Positions 8,653-17,079 of a DNA stretch of 64,000 nt are shown piece after piece (the first letter of the stretch is position 1; every line of letters starts with the position of its first letter). The notes under the pieces are model-generated. The model made no database searches. It was not told the origin of the DNA and saw nothing but the letters and a program-made list of their open reading frames with translations. The translations under genes were made by a program, and so were the position numbers. Location of the stretch: NCBI RefSeq assembly GCF_965208925.1, contig NZ_OZ242364.1, positions 2,914,001-2,978,000 of the forward strand, written 5' to 3'. Source of the stretch: Poriferisodalis sp965208925 (GTDB taxonomy: Bacteria > Actinomycetota > Acidimicrobiia > Acidimicrobiales > Poriferisodalaceae).

Positions 8653-9992
8653 CGAAAGGCCTGCTTGACCTCGTCCACGCAGTCAGGCGTCACAAAGGCG
8701 ACCACGTGGTCCCGCGCCCTCAGCTCGCTCCGGCCCCGGGCAATGCGGGCCTTTCCGTCCCGCACGATCGCTGCGAGCAGCATCTGGCCGGGCAGGTGAA
8801 GCTCCCGCACAAACGAGCCGTCGGCGCTCGAACCTGCACCCACTTCGAATTCGAGTACTTCGACATCGCCCTCGAGGAAGGTCGCCACAGCGGTGACGTC
8901 ACCCCGGACCATCCGCAGCACCATGTTGGCGCTGGCCGTGCGAGGCGACAGCGCCGCGTCGATGCCCACCTGCTCCAGCAGCGGCAGCAAGGACAGGCGA
9001 TGCACGACAGCGATGGTCTCGGTAGCCCCTTCGGACTTGGCATACAGGCAGGCCAAGACGTTGGCATCGTCCTCTCCGGTGACGGCTACCACAGCGTCGA
9101 AGGTGCCGACGCCCTCGCGTGCGAGCACGTCGATGTCGGTGATGTCGCCATGCAGGACGAGCGCGCCAGCGTGACGCTCGCTCAGCTCGAGGCAGCGTTC
9201 GTGATGCTGTTCGACGATGACGACTTCAATGTGACGCTCGAGCAGCCGGCCAGCCAGCAGCCCGGCCGTGCGCCCTCCGCCCAGGATCATCACACGGCGC
9301 AGATCAGAGCGGCTCAATCCCATGATCTCCATGAGCTCACGTCGCCCCTGGCGCCGGCACACCACTCTGAGCAGGTCGTGCGGCTGCAGCGTGGTCTCGC
9401 GGCGCATGACGGTGACATCGCCGCCTCGCGACAGCGCACCGAAGATGAAGTCCCATTCCGGCTCGTAGTACGCGCCGATCTCGGCCATGGTCTTGCCGAC
9501 CAGCGGGGCATCTTCGGCCAAGCGCGCACCCACGACCAGCACCTCGCCGTTCGCGAGCTCGTTGATGTCGGACACCCCGTGGTACACGAGCAAGTCCATG
9601 ATGGCGTCAGCGGTCTGCTCATCGGGATCGAGCACCAGATCGACGCCGATGGCATTTCGCAGGCTGCGACCCGGCGACCCGCGCAAGTCGCCATCTTGCA
9701 GCCGTGCGACCGTCGCTGGCACACCGGCCTGTTTGGCCTGCATGCACACGAGCAGGTTGACCTCGTCGGAATCGGTGACGGCCACCACGACTTCGGCTCG
9801 ATCAAGGCCGGCTTCGGCCAGCACGCTGGGATTGGTGCCGCTCCCGTTCACGGTCAGCAGGTCGACTTCGGAGGCGAGCGTGTCGAGGCGTCCCGAGTGC
9901 TGGTCGATGACGATCACGTCATTGCCCTCACGGCTGAGGCGCTCGGCGATGTAGCTTCCGACCTCGCCGGCCCCCACCACGAGAATCCTCAC
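8649..9992 (-). CDS. trkA: Trk system NAD-binding regulatory protein TrkA
   Basis: This cytoplasmic RCK-domain regulator gates TrkH with bound nucleotide. The 447-residue protein has the classic tandem layout: Rossmann RCK_N (ILVVGAGEVGSYIAERL, residues 3-19), RCK_C, then a second RCK_N (RRVMILGGGRTAGLLAGRLL) and RCK_C. The GTG at 9992 is chosen because the Rossmann fold starts right after it; open frame upstream to 10253 is unlike the family and overlaps glpK. It is the first gene of a three-gene operon with 4-base overlaps. Confidence 0.9.
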   Translation of the reverse strand: MRILVVGAGEVGSYIAERLSREGNDVIVIDQHSGRLDTLASEVDLLTVNGSGTNPSVLAEAGLDRAEVVVAVTDSDEVNLLVCMQAKQAGVPATVARLQDGDLRGSPGRSLRNAIGVDLVLDPDEQTADAIMDLLVYHGVSDINELANGEVLVVGARLAEDAPLVGKTMAEIGAYYEPEWDFIFGALSRGGDVTVMRRETTLQPHDLLRVVCRRQGRRELMEIMGLSRSDLRRVMILGGGRTAGLLAGRLLERHIEVVIVEQHHERCLELSERHAGALVLHGDITDIDVLAREGVGTFDAVVAVTGEDDANVLACLYAKSEGATETIAVVHRLSLLPLLEQVGIDAALSPRTASANMVLRMVRGDVTAVATFLEGDVEVLEFEVGAGSSADGSFVRELHLPGQMLLAAIVRDGKARIARGRSELRARDHVVAFVTPDCVDEVKQAFR

Positions 9993-10051
9993 AATGGGCG
10001 ACCCTACTTCGGGCCGCCGGAAAGAGAAGTCACCATGACACGGGAGGCTCC

Positions 10052-11545
10052 ATGGCGCTTCTGGTAGCGATCGATGCAGGCACCACCGGCGTGCGTTCGA
10101 TGGCGGTGGATGAGACCGGCAGTGAGGTGGCGTACGCATACCGGTCGTTCCCTCAGCACTTTCCAGGTCCCGGCTTGGTCGAGCACGACCCGAACGACAT
10201 CTGGGACGCAACGGTCGCCACCCTCGATGAGCTCTGTGCGAGTCTCCGGGCACTCGACGGCGGGCAGATGCCCGCGGTGGCGGCGATCGGCATCACCAAC
10301 CAGCGTGAAACCGTCGTTGCGTGGGATCGGCGCTCATCGCAGCCGCTGGCACGTGCACTCGTCTGGCAGGACGTACGCACGGCGTCGCGCTGCGTGGAAC
10401 TGGAGTCTGCCGGATATCTGCCCGAGGTCCGGCGTCGAACCGGCCTCGTGCTCAGCCCTTACTTCAGCGGTACGAAGGCCGAGTGGCTCTTGCGTGATGG
10501 CGGCGTTTCGGCAAGTGCAGATCTGGCTCTTGGCACCGTCGACAGCTGGCTGATGTGGAGACTCAGCGGCAGCTCCGCATTCGTCACTGACCCCACGAAT
10601 GCCTCGCGCACACTCCTCTACGACATCAACGACGGCGCCTGGTCGGCGCCGATGTGCGACCTGCTGTCTGTGCCGATGCATGCGCTGGCCGAGATACATC
10701 CATCAGCAGGGCGGTTCTGTGTCACTGCGGACACCACCGCCCTGGGGCCGGGCATCGCTGTCAGCGGTGTAGCGGGCGACCAGCAGGCAGCGCTCTTCGG
10801 CCAGGGCTGCCACGACGTCGGCATGGCCAAGAACACGTACGGAACAGGTTCGTTCGTCTTGATGAATGTCGGGGGCAGGTGCCCCGAGCCCGTCGACGGG
10901 CTGCTCACCACCGTGGCCTGGGATCTCGGCTCTGGACCTACGTTCGCGCTGGAGGGCTCCATCTTTGCGACGGGTTCCGCCGTGGGCTGGTTCACCGACG
11001 TTCTGGCCGGGGCCACGGACGCCAATGCGATCGAGATGCTGGCCAGAAGCGTGCCCGACAGTGCCGGCGTCGTCGTTGTGCCGGCGTTCGCCGGTCTGGG
11101 CAGCCCCTGGTGGGATCCGACGGCACGGGGAGCGATCATGGGTCTCACGTTCGCGACCGCACCGGCGCATATCGCGCGGGCCACCATCGAGTCCATGGCA
11201 TTGCAGACCCGCGACGTCGTCGAGACGATGAGTGCATCTGCGGGGCGCCAGATCGCCGAACTCAGGATCGACGGCGGAGCAGCCGTGAACAACCTGCTGT
11301 GCAGCATCCAGGCCGACCAGCTGGGCGCGCCGGTGAGCCGGCCGATCGTGACCGAAACCACCGCCTTGGGGGCTGCCATGCTGGCGGGACTGGCCGAGGG
11401 CGTGTGGTCGTCGCCCGCCGAAGCGGCGTCGGTGTGGCGACTCGACCGCCGATTCGAGCCCTCAGCCGACCGGCCCGGCGCCGACCGGCTTCACAAGCTG
11501 TGGCGCCACGCCCTCGACCGGACACTGCACTGGTCCCCCGACTGA
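10052..11545 (+). CDS. glpK: Glycerol kinase
   Basis: This FGGY kinase phosphorylates glycerol to glycerol 3-phosphate using ATP. Its 497 residues match the family length. Signatures include IDAGTTGVRSMAVD (7-20), ITNQRETVVAWDR, VWQDVRT, the central AGDQQAALFGQ and YGTGSF, and C-terminal IDGGAAVNN with TTALGAAMLAG. The ATG at 10052 has GGGAGG 5 bases upstream (10042-10047). It stands alone, divergent from trkA and convergent with alaC; neither a glycerol facilitator nor a glycerol-3-phosphate dehydrogenase is adjacent. Confidence 0.93.
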   Translation: MALLVAIDAGTTGVRSMAVDETGSEVAYAYRSFPQHFPGPGLVEHDPNDIWDATVATLDELCASLRALDGGQMPAVAAIGITNQRETVVAWDRRSSQPLARALVWQDVRTASRCVELESAGYLPEVRRRTGLVLSPYFSGTKAEWLLRDGGVSASADLALGTVDSWLMWRLSGSSAFVTDPTNASRTLLYDINDGAWSAPMCDLLSVPMHALAEIHPSAGRFCVTADTTALGPGIAVSGVAGDQQAALFGQGCHDVGMAKNTYGTGSFVLMNVGGRCPEPVDGLLTTVAWDLGSGPTFALEGSIFATGSAVGWFTDVLAGATDANAIEMLARSVPDSAGVVVVPAFAGLGSPWWDPTARGAIMGLTFATAPAHIARATIESMALQTRDVVETMSASAGRQIAELRIDGGAAVNNLLCSIQADQLGAPVSRPIVTETTALGAAMLAGLAEGVWSSPAEAASVWRLDRRFEPSADRPGADRLHKLWRHALDRTLHWSPD

Positions 11546-11567
11546 GGGCTGACAGCAACCCGACGTA

Positions 11568-11646
11568 GCTGCGGGGACGGCAGGGAACTCTGCGAGGTTG
11601 GAACCTGCTGGATTCCCGGAGCAGAGGGCACTGCCGTCCCCGCAGC
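11568..11646. repeat. Palindromic intergenic repeat, copy A
   Basis: A 79-base element fills the gap between the convergent glpK and alaC ends. The outer arms GCTGCGGGGACGGCAG (11568-11583) and CTGCCGTCCCCGCAGC (11631-11646) are perfect 16-base inverted repeats. Inside are a second stem (CTCTGC/GCAGAG) and a hairpin (AGGTTGGAACCT). Related copies lie at 16733-16811 and 23770-23850. It could also act as a bidirectional terminator here, though there is no T-run. Confidence 0.85.
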
Positions 11647-11650
11647 GGGG

Positions 11651-12835
11651 TCAACCCGGCGGGGTCAGTTGATCCAGTGCACCGCGCAGTTGGCTGATGG
11701 CCTGGCGAATCCGATGCTCGTTCTCGACGAGCGCGAAGCGCACGTGGCCCTCGCCGCCCGGGCCGAAACCGACGCCCGGGGAGAGCGCGACGTTCGCCTC
11801 GGACACGAGCAGCTTGCAGAAGTCGACCGACCCCATGTGCCGGTACGGCTCGGGGATCTTGGCCCAGGCGAACATGGTCCCCTTCGGCGGTGCGAGCTCC
11901 CAGCCGATGCGGCCCAGCCCGCGCACCAACACATCTCGCCGGTTGCGGTAGGTCTCGCGTACCTCGCGGGGATAATCCTGATCTTCATTCATGACCACCG
12001 TCGCAGCGATCTGAATCGGCTGGAACGTGCCGTAGTCGAGATAACTCTTGAGCTTGGCAAGTGCGGCGATCACCTCGGCGTTGCCGACGCAGAACGCAAC
12101 CCGCCAACCCGCCATCGAGAACGACTTTGTGAGGCTGTAGAACTCGACGGCCACGTCCTTCGCGCCCTCCGCCTGCAGGATCGACGGCGGTTCGTAGCCG
12201 TCGAAGCCCAGGTCCGCGTAGGCGAAATCGTGAACGAGCAGAACCTCGCGTTCACGCGCGAAATCCACGATGCGCTGCATGAATCCCAGATCCACGCAGG
12301 CGGTAGTGGGATTGTGCGGGAACGACAGCACGATCACCCGCGGTCGCGGCCAGGAGTATTCGAAGCGCTCCACCAGTCGCTCGAAGAACGTCTCGCCGAC
12401 GTCGAGCGGCACCTCTCGCACGCTCGCGCCTGTGAAGAGCGGGCCGAAGATGTGAATCGGGTAGGAGGGAGCCGGCACCAGACAGGCGTCTCCGGGTGCC
12501 AGCAAGGTCCACATCAGGTGCGAGAAGCCCTCCTTCGCTCCGATGGTGTTGATGATCTCGGTATCAGGATCGAGTTCGACGTTCCACTTGCGCCGGTACA
12601 GGTCTCCCACCGCGGCGCGCAGTTTCGGGATGCCCCGACTGGCTGAATACCGGTGGTTGCGGGCGTTGAGCGCAGCCTCCGCCAGCTTCTTCACGGCGCG
12701 CTCGGGCGACGGCAGGTCGGGATTGCCGAAGCCCAGGTCGATGACGTCAGCGCCGGCGCGCCGGCGCTCGATCTTCAGCGTGTCGATGATGGTGAATACG
12801 TACGGCGGCAGGCCACCGATCCGGCGGAATTCCAT
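11651..12835 (-). CDS. alaC: Alanine aminotransferase (AlaC-like, PLP-dependent)
   Basis: This class I PLP aminotransferase most likely makes alanine from pyruvate and glutamate. The 394-residue product aligns well from memory with E. coli AlaC: LPPYVF, GNPDLPSP, YSASRGIPKLR, SYPIHIFGPL, FPHNPTTACV, VHDFAYADLGFDG, the PLP-lysine motif SLTKSFSMAGWR and the C-terminal RFALVENEHRIRQAI. The ATG at 12835 (MEFRRIGGLPPYVF) fits the family; the open frame upstream runs antisense through noise. It is the last gene of the queG-pimB-SRPBCC-alaC run, 25 bases after the SRPBCC stop. Confidence 0.87.
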   Translation of the reverse strand: MEFRRIGGLPPYVFTIIDTLKIERRRAGADVIDLGFGNPDLPSPERAVKKLAEAALNARNHRYSASRGIPKLRAAVGDLYRRKWNVELDPDTEIINTIGAKEGFSHLMWTLLAPGDACLVPAPSYPIHIFGPLFTGASVREVPLDVGETFFERLVERFEYSWPRPRVIVLSFPHNPTTACVDLGFMQRIVDFAREREVLLVHDFAYADLGFDGYEPPSILQAEGAKDVAVEFYSLTKSFSMAGWRVAFCVGNAEVIAALAKLKSYLDYGTFQPIQIAATVVMNEDQDYPREVRETYRNRRDVLVRGLGRIGWELAPPKGTMFAWAKIPEPYRHMGSVDFCKLLVSEANVALSPGVGFGPGGEGHVRFALVENEHRIRQAISQLRGALDQLTPPG

Positions 12836-12860
12836 GGCGCTGGCAGCGACCCTCGGCGCC

Positions 12861-13313
12861 CTAGCTCGCGGGACCCGACTCGAGACGCGCCGCGAAGTCG
12901 GCCAGTGCCGTATGAGCGATGCGCCGTTCCGCGCGGCGCTTGACGAATCCCGGCAGCGGCACTGCCAGTTCCAAGGCGAGCTGGTAGAGCACCTCGGTGC
13001 GGCCAGGCTCGGTTGCCGGGTTGAACTCGTACCTGCCGTCGAGCTGCTTGACGACGTCTCCGTCGACGAGCTTCCACGAGAGCCGATGGGGTGCTCCGCC
13101 GTGGTCGTAGGCAAGCGTGTATCTCGCGGACCGTCCCAGTGCCTCGACACGGAACGAGGCCTGGGCGGCCCGCCCGTCCGGATCGCTCTCGATCACCGTC
13201 GCCGAGGAAACATCGGTTGCCCACTCGGGGTACTGCTCGATGTCGGAGATCAGTGCGTAGCAGTCTTCAGGCGACGCAGTCACGACCGTGGTCATCGTCA
13301 TCTCGTCGATCAT
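12861..13313 (-). CDS. SRPBCC family protein (polyketide cyclase/lipid-transport fold)
   Basis: This 150-residue protein is predicted to form a helix-grip fold that binds a hydrophobic ligand. It begins with a strand (VVTASPEDCYALISDIEQYPEW) typical of the actinobacterial polyketide-cyclase/dehydrase group, and ends in a long amphipathic helix (KRRAERRIAHTALADFAARLE). No catalytic residues can be assigned. It starts at ATG 13313, though internal ATGs at residues 5 and 7 are possible. It sits between a PimB-like glycosyltransferase and alaC. Co-location with lipid glycosylation hints at lipid handling, which is inference. Confidence 0.75.
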   Translation of the reverse strand: MIDEMTMTTVVTASPEDCYALISDIEQYPEWATDVSSATVIESDPDGRAAQASFRVEALGRSARYTLAYDHGGAPHRLSWKLVDGDVVKQLDGRYEFNPATEPGRTEVLYQLALELAVPLPGFVKRRAERRIAHTALADFAARLESGPAS

Positions 13314-13435
13314 GGCTGCGTTCCACGTCCCGTGTCGGCTGTTTCCATTGTCTCAGGATCGAAGCCGCCAGTGGCTCATATTCGCCGCATCTTCACGGTT
13401 CTGACATCCGCTGCGCCCGCCGCGAGCATCCGCCA

Positions 13436-14548
13436 TCAGGACAGAGCCGCTTCAAGCCTGGCCGCCAGCGCATCGTAGGAGAAGCGCAGTTCTGTCTCTC
13501 GGCGCGCCGCAGCGCCCATGGCTGCCCGTTTGCGTTCTGAGGACAGCAGTTCGCCGATGGCGGCGGCGACATCGTGCGCGTCCGCGGGCCGTTCCACTAC
13601 GAGCCCGGTCCGGCCATGGGCTACCGCTTCATGGCTGCCACCTGATCGGCCCGCGACCGCAGGCACGCCGCATGCAGCGGCCTCGACGAACACGATGCCG
13701 AATCCCTCTTGCTCGAGTCCCGCCCACCTGCTGCGGCACGGCGCTGCGAAGACGTCACCCATGGCGATGAACAGCGGTACGTCGTCGCCGCCGATGCGGC
13801 CCGCGAAGACAACCGGGACGCCCAGGCGCCCCGCAAGCCGTTCCAGTCGCCGCCGGTCCCGCCCGGCGCCTGCAATCGCCAGCTGCAATTCAGGATGGGT
13901 TGACCGGAGGCGCGATACGGCGCCGATGACTGCATCGAAACCCTTGCGCGGGACCAACCTGCTCAGGCAAACCACCAGCGGTCCGGGCGCCAGGCCGAAC
14001 CTGCGGCGAGTACGCAACCGGTCCTCGGCAGCGAGAGGCACAAACCTGTCGGTATCAACCCCAGGGGGCACCTCGATGACGGGCAGCTCACGGGATGCGC
14101 ATCGCTCCGCTTCGCTGGCTGCGTACCCGCCCGCGGAGATCACCATCGAGGCATCTCGAAGCACCCGTGACAGAACGGCGGACAGGCCGGGCAATCGTGC
14201 CGGCACCGTCACCTCTGCGCCGTGGAGCACCACGCCGTAGGGCATGCCAAGCCATGGTCCCAGTGCGCCAAGCGGCAGTGCCGGGTCGAGCAGCACAATC
14301 TCAGCGCCTACTTCGTCGGCCAGGGCACGGATCCGTCTCGCCAAGCCCGTATGCGGCAGCAGCACACGGTCCCGGGTTCTCACGATCCGCATGGGCTGTA
14401 CCGAGTCGAAGGGGGCGCCGCCGCGGTGGGGTGTCGTGAGCACCGTCGTGGACTCCGGCGGCAGGCGGCGCCATAGCTCCCACAGGTAGCTCTGGATGCC
14501 GCCGACCTTCGGCGGAAAGTCGTTGGTGACCAAGAGGTGACGGCGCAT
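13436..14548 (-). CDS. GT4 glycosyltransferase (PimB-like mannosyltransferase)
   Basis: This 370-residue GT-B glycosyltransferase is related to actinobacterial PimB, which mannosylates phosphatidylinositol mannoside at the inner leaflet. Visible features are an N-terminal TNDFPPKVGGIQSYLWEL, the inter-domain CLSRLVPRKGFDAVIGA, and the nucleotide-sugar site EQEGFGIVFVEAAACGVP with the E-x7-E pattern. Its ATG shares one base with the queG stop (TGATG), so translation is coupled. The donor and acceptor are inferred from family; it could be another lipid or polysaccharide mannosyltransferase. Confidence 0.8.
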   Translation of the reverse strand: MRRHLLVTNDFPPKVGGIQSYLWELWRRLPPESTTVLTTPHRGGAPFDSVQPMRIVRTRDRVLLPHTGLARRIRALADEVGAEIVLLDPALPLGALGPWLGMPYGVVLHGAEVTVPARLPGLSAVLSRVLRDASMVISAGGYAASEAERCASRELPVIEVPPGVDTDRFVPLAAEDRLRTRRRFGLAPGPLVVCLSRLVPRKGFDAVIGAVSRLRSTHPELQLAIAGAGRDRRRLERLAGRLGVPVVFAGRIGGDDVPLFIAMGDVFAAPCRSRWAGLEQEGFGIVFVEAAACGVPAVAGRSGGSHEAVAHGRTGLVVERPADAHDVAAAIGELLSSERKRAAMGAAARRETELRFSYDALAARLEAALS

Positions 14549-15735
14549 CAGCCGGCTGGGTGCCGCAACGGCACCGGTCTGGCGAGTTCAGCCGCCACCA
14601 AACCGTCCGGGTCCTGATTGCCGAGCCCGGCGGATCGCGCCTCGGCGACCAGTTCGTCCCGTCCCAGCCGGCGCGCCGCCCACACAGCATGCGCTGCGAC
14701 CACGTCGGACGATGACGAGAGCGACCTGCGCAACGCCTCGTCGACGGCGGGCGAGCGAGGATCGCCCACGTTGGCGAGCACGACGAGAGCATTGCGTCGC
14801 AGGTACTCGGGGCGTCGCCTGGGGATGTACCAATGTCCGAAGGCGGCCATGAGATCGTCGTCGGTCATCTGGAGCAATTCGACGAGGTCAACAGTGTTTC
14901 CACGGGTGGCCCGTTCGCTGCGCGGGCCGAGCTCGACAGGCTGATCGCGCGCCGATGCGGCTGCGCTGCCGTTGAAAGGGCAGACGGTCTGGCAGTCGTC
15001 ACAGCCGTACAGACGATCGCCGAGGGCGACGCGATGTTCGGGCGGGAAGATTCCCGGCGCCTGGACCAGCCATGCCAAGCACCGGTTCGCGTCAAGCACA
15101 CCCGCTGTGTCCAGCGCACCTGTCGGGCAGGCCGTCTGGCAGCGGCGGCAGGTCCCGCAGCCATCGGGCTGGACCTCGTCTGAGAGCGGCAGCTCGGCGG
15201 TGGTGACCACCGAACCCAGCACGGTCCACGAGCCGAGTTCTTGTGACAGGAGCATGGTGTTGTGACCCAGCCATCCCAGTCCGGCGCGGGCCGCAGCAGC
15301 TCGATCCACCAGGCGATTGTCATCGCAGACAGCTACGGCGTCGTAGCCATGGCGCTGCAGGACCTCGCAGACTCGCTCGAGGCCGGCCCGCAGCGCCCCG
15401 TAGGCATCGCTCGCCACATAGGCCGCAACGGTTCCCCTGCCGCGCCCATCGGTCGCCGGCCGCTCAGGCGTGAAGGAATCTGGCGATGCATAGTTGCGAG
15501 CGCACACGACGATGCTGCGGGCGCCGGTCAGGATGTTCGCGGGAGTCGTCGAGCGCTCGGGCCGCCCATAGGTGAACCACATGCCGGCGTGCAGTCCAGC
15601 CGCCTTGCGCTCGTCGATGGCTCGTCGCGCTTGGCTGAACGGCGCGGTGTCGGTCACGCCGACGGCATCGAGGCCGGCGCTCGTGGCAGCGTGCTGGATC
15701 TGGGCAAGCAGCAACCGGTTTGCCCCCGCAGTCAT
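14548..15735 (-). CDS. queG: Epoxyqueuosine reductase
   Basis: This cobalamin- and Fe-S-dependent enzyme performs the last step of queuosine formation in tRNA anticodons. The 395-residue protein has the N-terminal cobalamin-binding fold (CARNYASPDSF, ARAGLGWLGHNTMLL) and two 4Fe-4S motifs, CGTCRRCQTACPTGAL and CDDCQTVCPFN. A C-terminal HEAT-like segment follows (YLRRNALVVLANVGDP). ATG 15735 is the natural start. It leads a four-gene minus-strand operon. No other queuosine genes are in the window. Confidence 0.92.
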   Translation of the reverse strand: MTAGANRLLLAQIQHAATSAGLDAVGVTDTAPFSQARRAIDERKAAGLHAGMWFTYGRPERSTTPANILTGARSIVVCARNYASPDSFTPERPATDGRGRGTVAAYVASDAYGALRAGLERVCEVLQRHGYDAVAVCDDNRLVDRAAAARAGLGWLGHNTMLLSQELGSWTVLGSVVTTAELPLSDEVQPDGCGTCRRCQTACPTGALDTAGVLDANRCLAWLVQAPGIFPPEHRVALGDRLYGCDDCQTVCPFNGSAAASARDQPVELGPRSERATRGNTVDLVELLQMTDDDLMAAFGHWYIPRRRPEYLRRNALVVLANVGDPRSPAVDEALRRSLSSSSDVVAAHAVWAARRLGRDELVAEARSAGLGNQDPDGLVAAELARPVPLRHPAG

Positions 15736-15740
15736 CGCCC

Positions 15741-15768
15741 AAGTGTGCCGTGACAGTGAGGCTCACTT
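15741..15768. promoter_or_regulatory. Inverted repeat in queG/kinase divergent region
   Basis: AAGTGTGCC (15741-15749) and GGCTCACTT (15760-15768) are inverted with one mismatch and a 10-base spacer. The site lies 6 bases upstream of the queG start and about 50 upstream of the divergent kinase gene. It is an operator candidate only. Confidence 0.3.
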
Positions 15769-15819
15769 GTTCTCGCGTCGTTTTATGCTGGGAGCGGCGC
15801 TCGAGCCGCGGCCGGTGCA

Positions 15820-16710
15820 ATGTACGAAGACCAAATTGACGTCTGGGTTGGCCGCCAATACGGCCCGTACAAGATCACCGGTGTGTTGGGCCGCGGCACC
15901 GTGGCGCATTGCTACCGGGCAACGACGCTGAGGGGCGACGAAGTCGGACTCAAAGTGCTGACGCCGTTCGCTGAAGCACGCGCGGAGATCCGCTCGCTGT
16001 TCGAGCAGGAATACGAGCTGATGGCGCGGCTGAGCCATCCGAATGTCCTTGCCGTCCACGGGGCGGGCGTCATCGGCGGGGCCCACTTCATGGAGATGGA
16101 GATCGTGGAGGGCGAGACCTTGGCTGACCGGTGCGGCAGCCGCCACCCGCCGAGCCTCGTCGAGAGCATTGCGATTGTCCAGCAGATCTGCGCAGGGCTC
16201 GACCACGTGCACGAGCACCGAATCGTCCATCGCGACGTCAAGCCGTCGAACATCATGCTCGATGCTCAACCTGACGGCAGCGATCGGGCGGTGCTCTTCG
16301 ACTTCGGCCTGGCGCACGACCTCGATGGGCCGCCGTCTCCACCGGGTCGTGTCTACGGATCGCCTATGTACCTGTCGCCCGAACAGGCCCTGGCGCAGCC
16401 GGTGGATGCTCGCACCGATATCTACGGTCTGGGGTCGACGCTGTACGTGCTCGCCGTGGGCTCAGCGCCCTTCTACGGCGAACGGAACGACCTGCTGCAT
16501 GCACACGTCCGCACGCCGCCGCCAGACCCGGCAGAGCGAGGCGTGTCTGCCGAGCTCTCCGAGATCATCCTGACCGCAATGGCGAAGGCCCCCGGCGACC
16601 GCTTCGCAAGCGGAGCCGACCTAGCCGCCGCCCTGGCAACAGTCGAGATCCCCGCCCGCGACAGCGAACGACGAAAAGGTCTCCTGCGCCGACTCACCAG
16701 CCGTACCTAG
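15820..16710 (+). CDS. Soluble Ser/Thr protein kinase (Hanks type)
   Basis: This 296-residue kinase consists of little more than a catalytic domain. Motifs in order are the glycine loop LGRGTVAHCYRA, the ATP-anchoring lysine K45 in VGLKVL, the catalytic loop HRDVKPSN, the DFG motif in VLFDFGLAHD, and SPE (usual APE) in MYLSPEQA. Unlike PknA/PknB-type kinases it has no transmembrane helix, PASTA repeats or sensor domain, so it is probably cytoplasmic or the effector of another sensor. The basic tail (RRKGLLRRL) may touch the membrane. Start ATG 15820; no strong ribosome site is visible. Confidence 0.88.
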   Translation: MYEDQIDVWVGRQYGPYKITGVLGRGTVAHCYRATTLRGDEVGLKVLTPFAEARAEIRSLFEQEYELMARLSHPNVLAVHGAGVIGGAHFMEMEIVEGETLADRCGSRHPPSLVESIAIVQQICAGLDHVHEHRIVHRDVKPSNIMLDAQPDGSDRAVLFDFGLAHDLDGPPSPPGRVYGSPMYLSPEQALAQPVDARTDIYGLGSTLYVLAVGSAPFYGERNDLLHAHVRTPPPDPAERGVSAELSEIILTAMAKAPGDRFASGADLAAALATVEIPARDSERRKGLLRRLTSRT

Positions 16711-16732
16711 GCGCAAGGGCGCAAGCGACACA

Positions 16733-16811
16733 GCTGCGGAGGCGGCAGGAAACTCTGCGACGTTGCGACCTGCTGGATCGCGGGAGCAGAGGGTCATGCC
16801 GCCTCCGCAGC
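16733..16811. repeat. Palindromic intergenic repeat, copy B
   Basis: A 79-base element lies between the convergent kinase and small-protein genes. Outer arms GCTGCGGAGGCGGCA (16733-16747) and TGCCGCCTCCGCAGC (16797-16811) are perfect 15-base inverted repeats. The interior follows copy A (AACTCTGCGA, ACCTGCTGGAT, GGAGCAGAGGG) with several substitutions, so it is the most diverged copy. Confidence 0.85.
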
Positions 16812-16815
16812 GGGC

Positions 16816-17079
16816 TCACACACCGTGGCGGTAGCGCTCGACAATCTCGGCTTCGTCGATCCCATACACCAGGACGGTCTCGGCCGGCCCCTCGTCGAAG
16901 GCCACAATCGCCATCACCCGCCGATCCCCCGGACGCACTCCAACGACGGTGCCGGTCGTGCCCACCAGCGAGGCGCGGCGGTCATCGGAGGTGTTCGCCA
17001 AACGGACGATGTCGCCGACGCCGAATGGCAAGGAGAGTCCGACGACCACGTCAAGAAGCTGAACTGGCGGCCAGCTCAT
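16816..17079 (-). CDS. Hypothetical small protein
   Basis: I do not recognise this protein of up to 87 residues. The core reads GVGDIVRLANTS followed by TGTVVGVRPGDRR and ends EAEIVERYRHG. It looks like a small beta-rich domain; the alternation resembles KOW/SH3-like folds, which is only an impression. ATG 17079 would overlap the trpD end by 29 bases. The GTG at 17049, just after the trpD stop, gives a 77-residue product and is an equally good start. It is likely co-transcribed with trpD. Confidence 0.5.
   Translation of the reverse strand: MSWPPVQLLDVVVGLSLPFGVGDIVRLANTSDDRRASLVGTTGTVVGVRPGDRRVMAIVAFDEGPAETVLVYGIDEAEIVERYRHGV

Noticed and set aside
8550..10067. A 505-codon plus-strand open frame
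   Set aside because: It is antisense to trkA, which has complete Rossmann motifs; the plus-strand product has none.
11568..11646. Simple rho-independent terminator between glpK and alaC
   Set aside because: There is no T-run, the structure is far longer than a terminator stem, and an equal element lies between divergent genes at 23770-23850.
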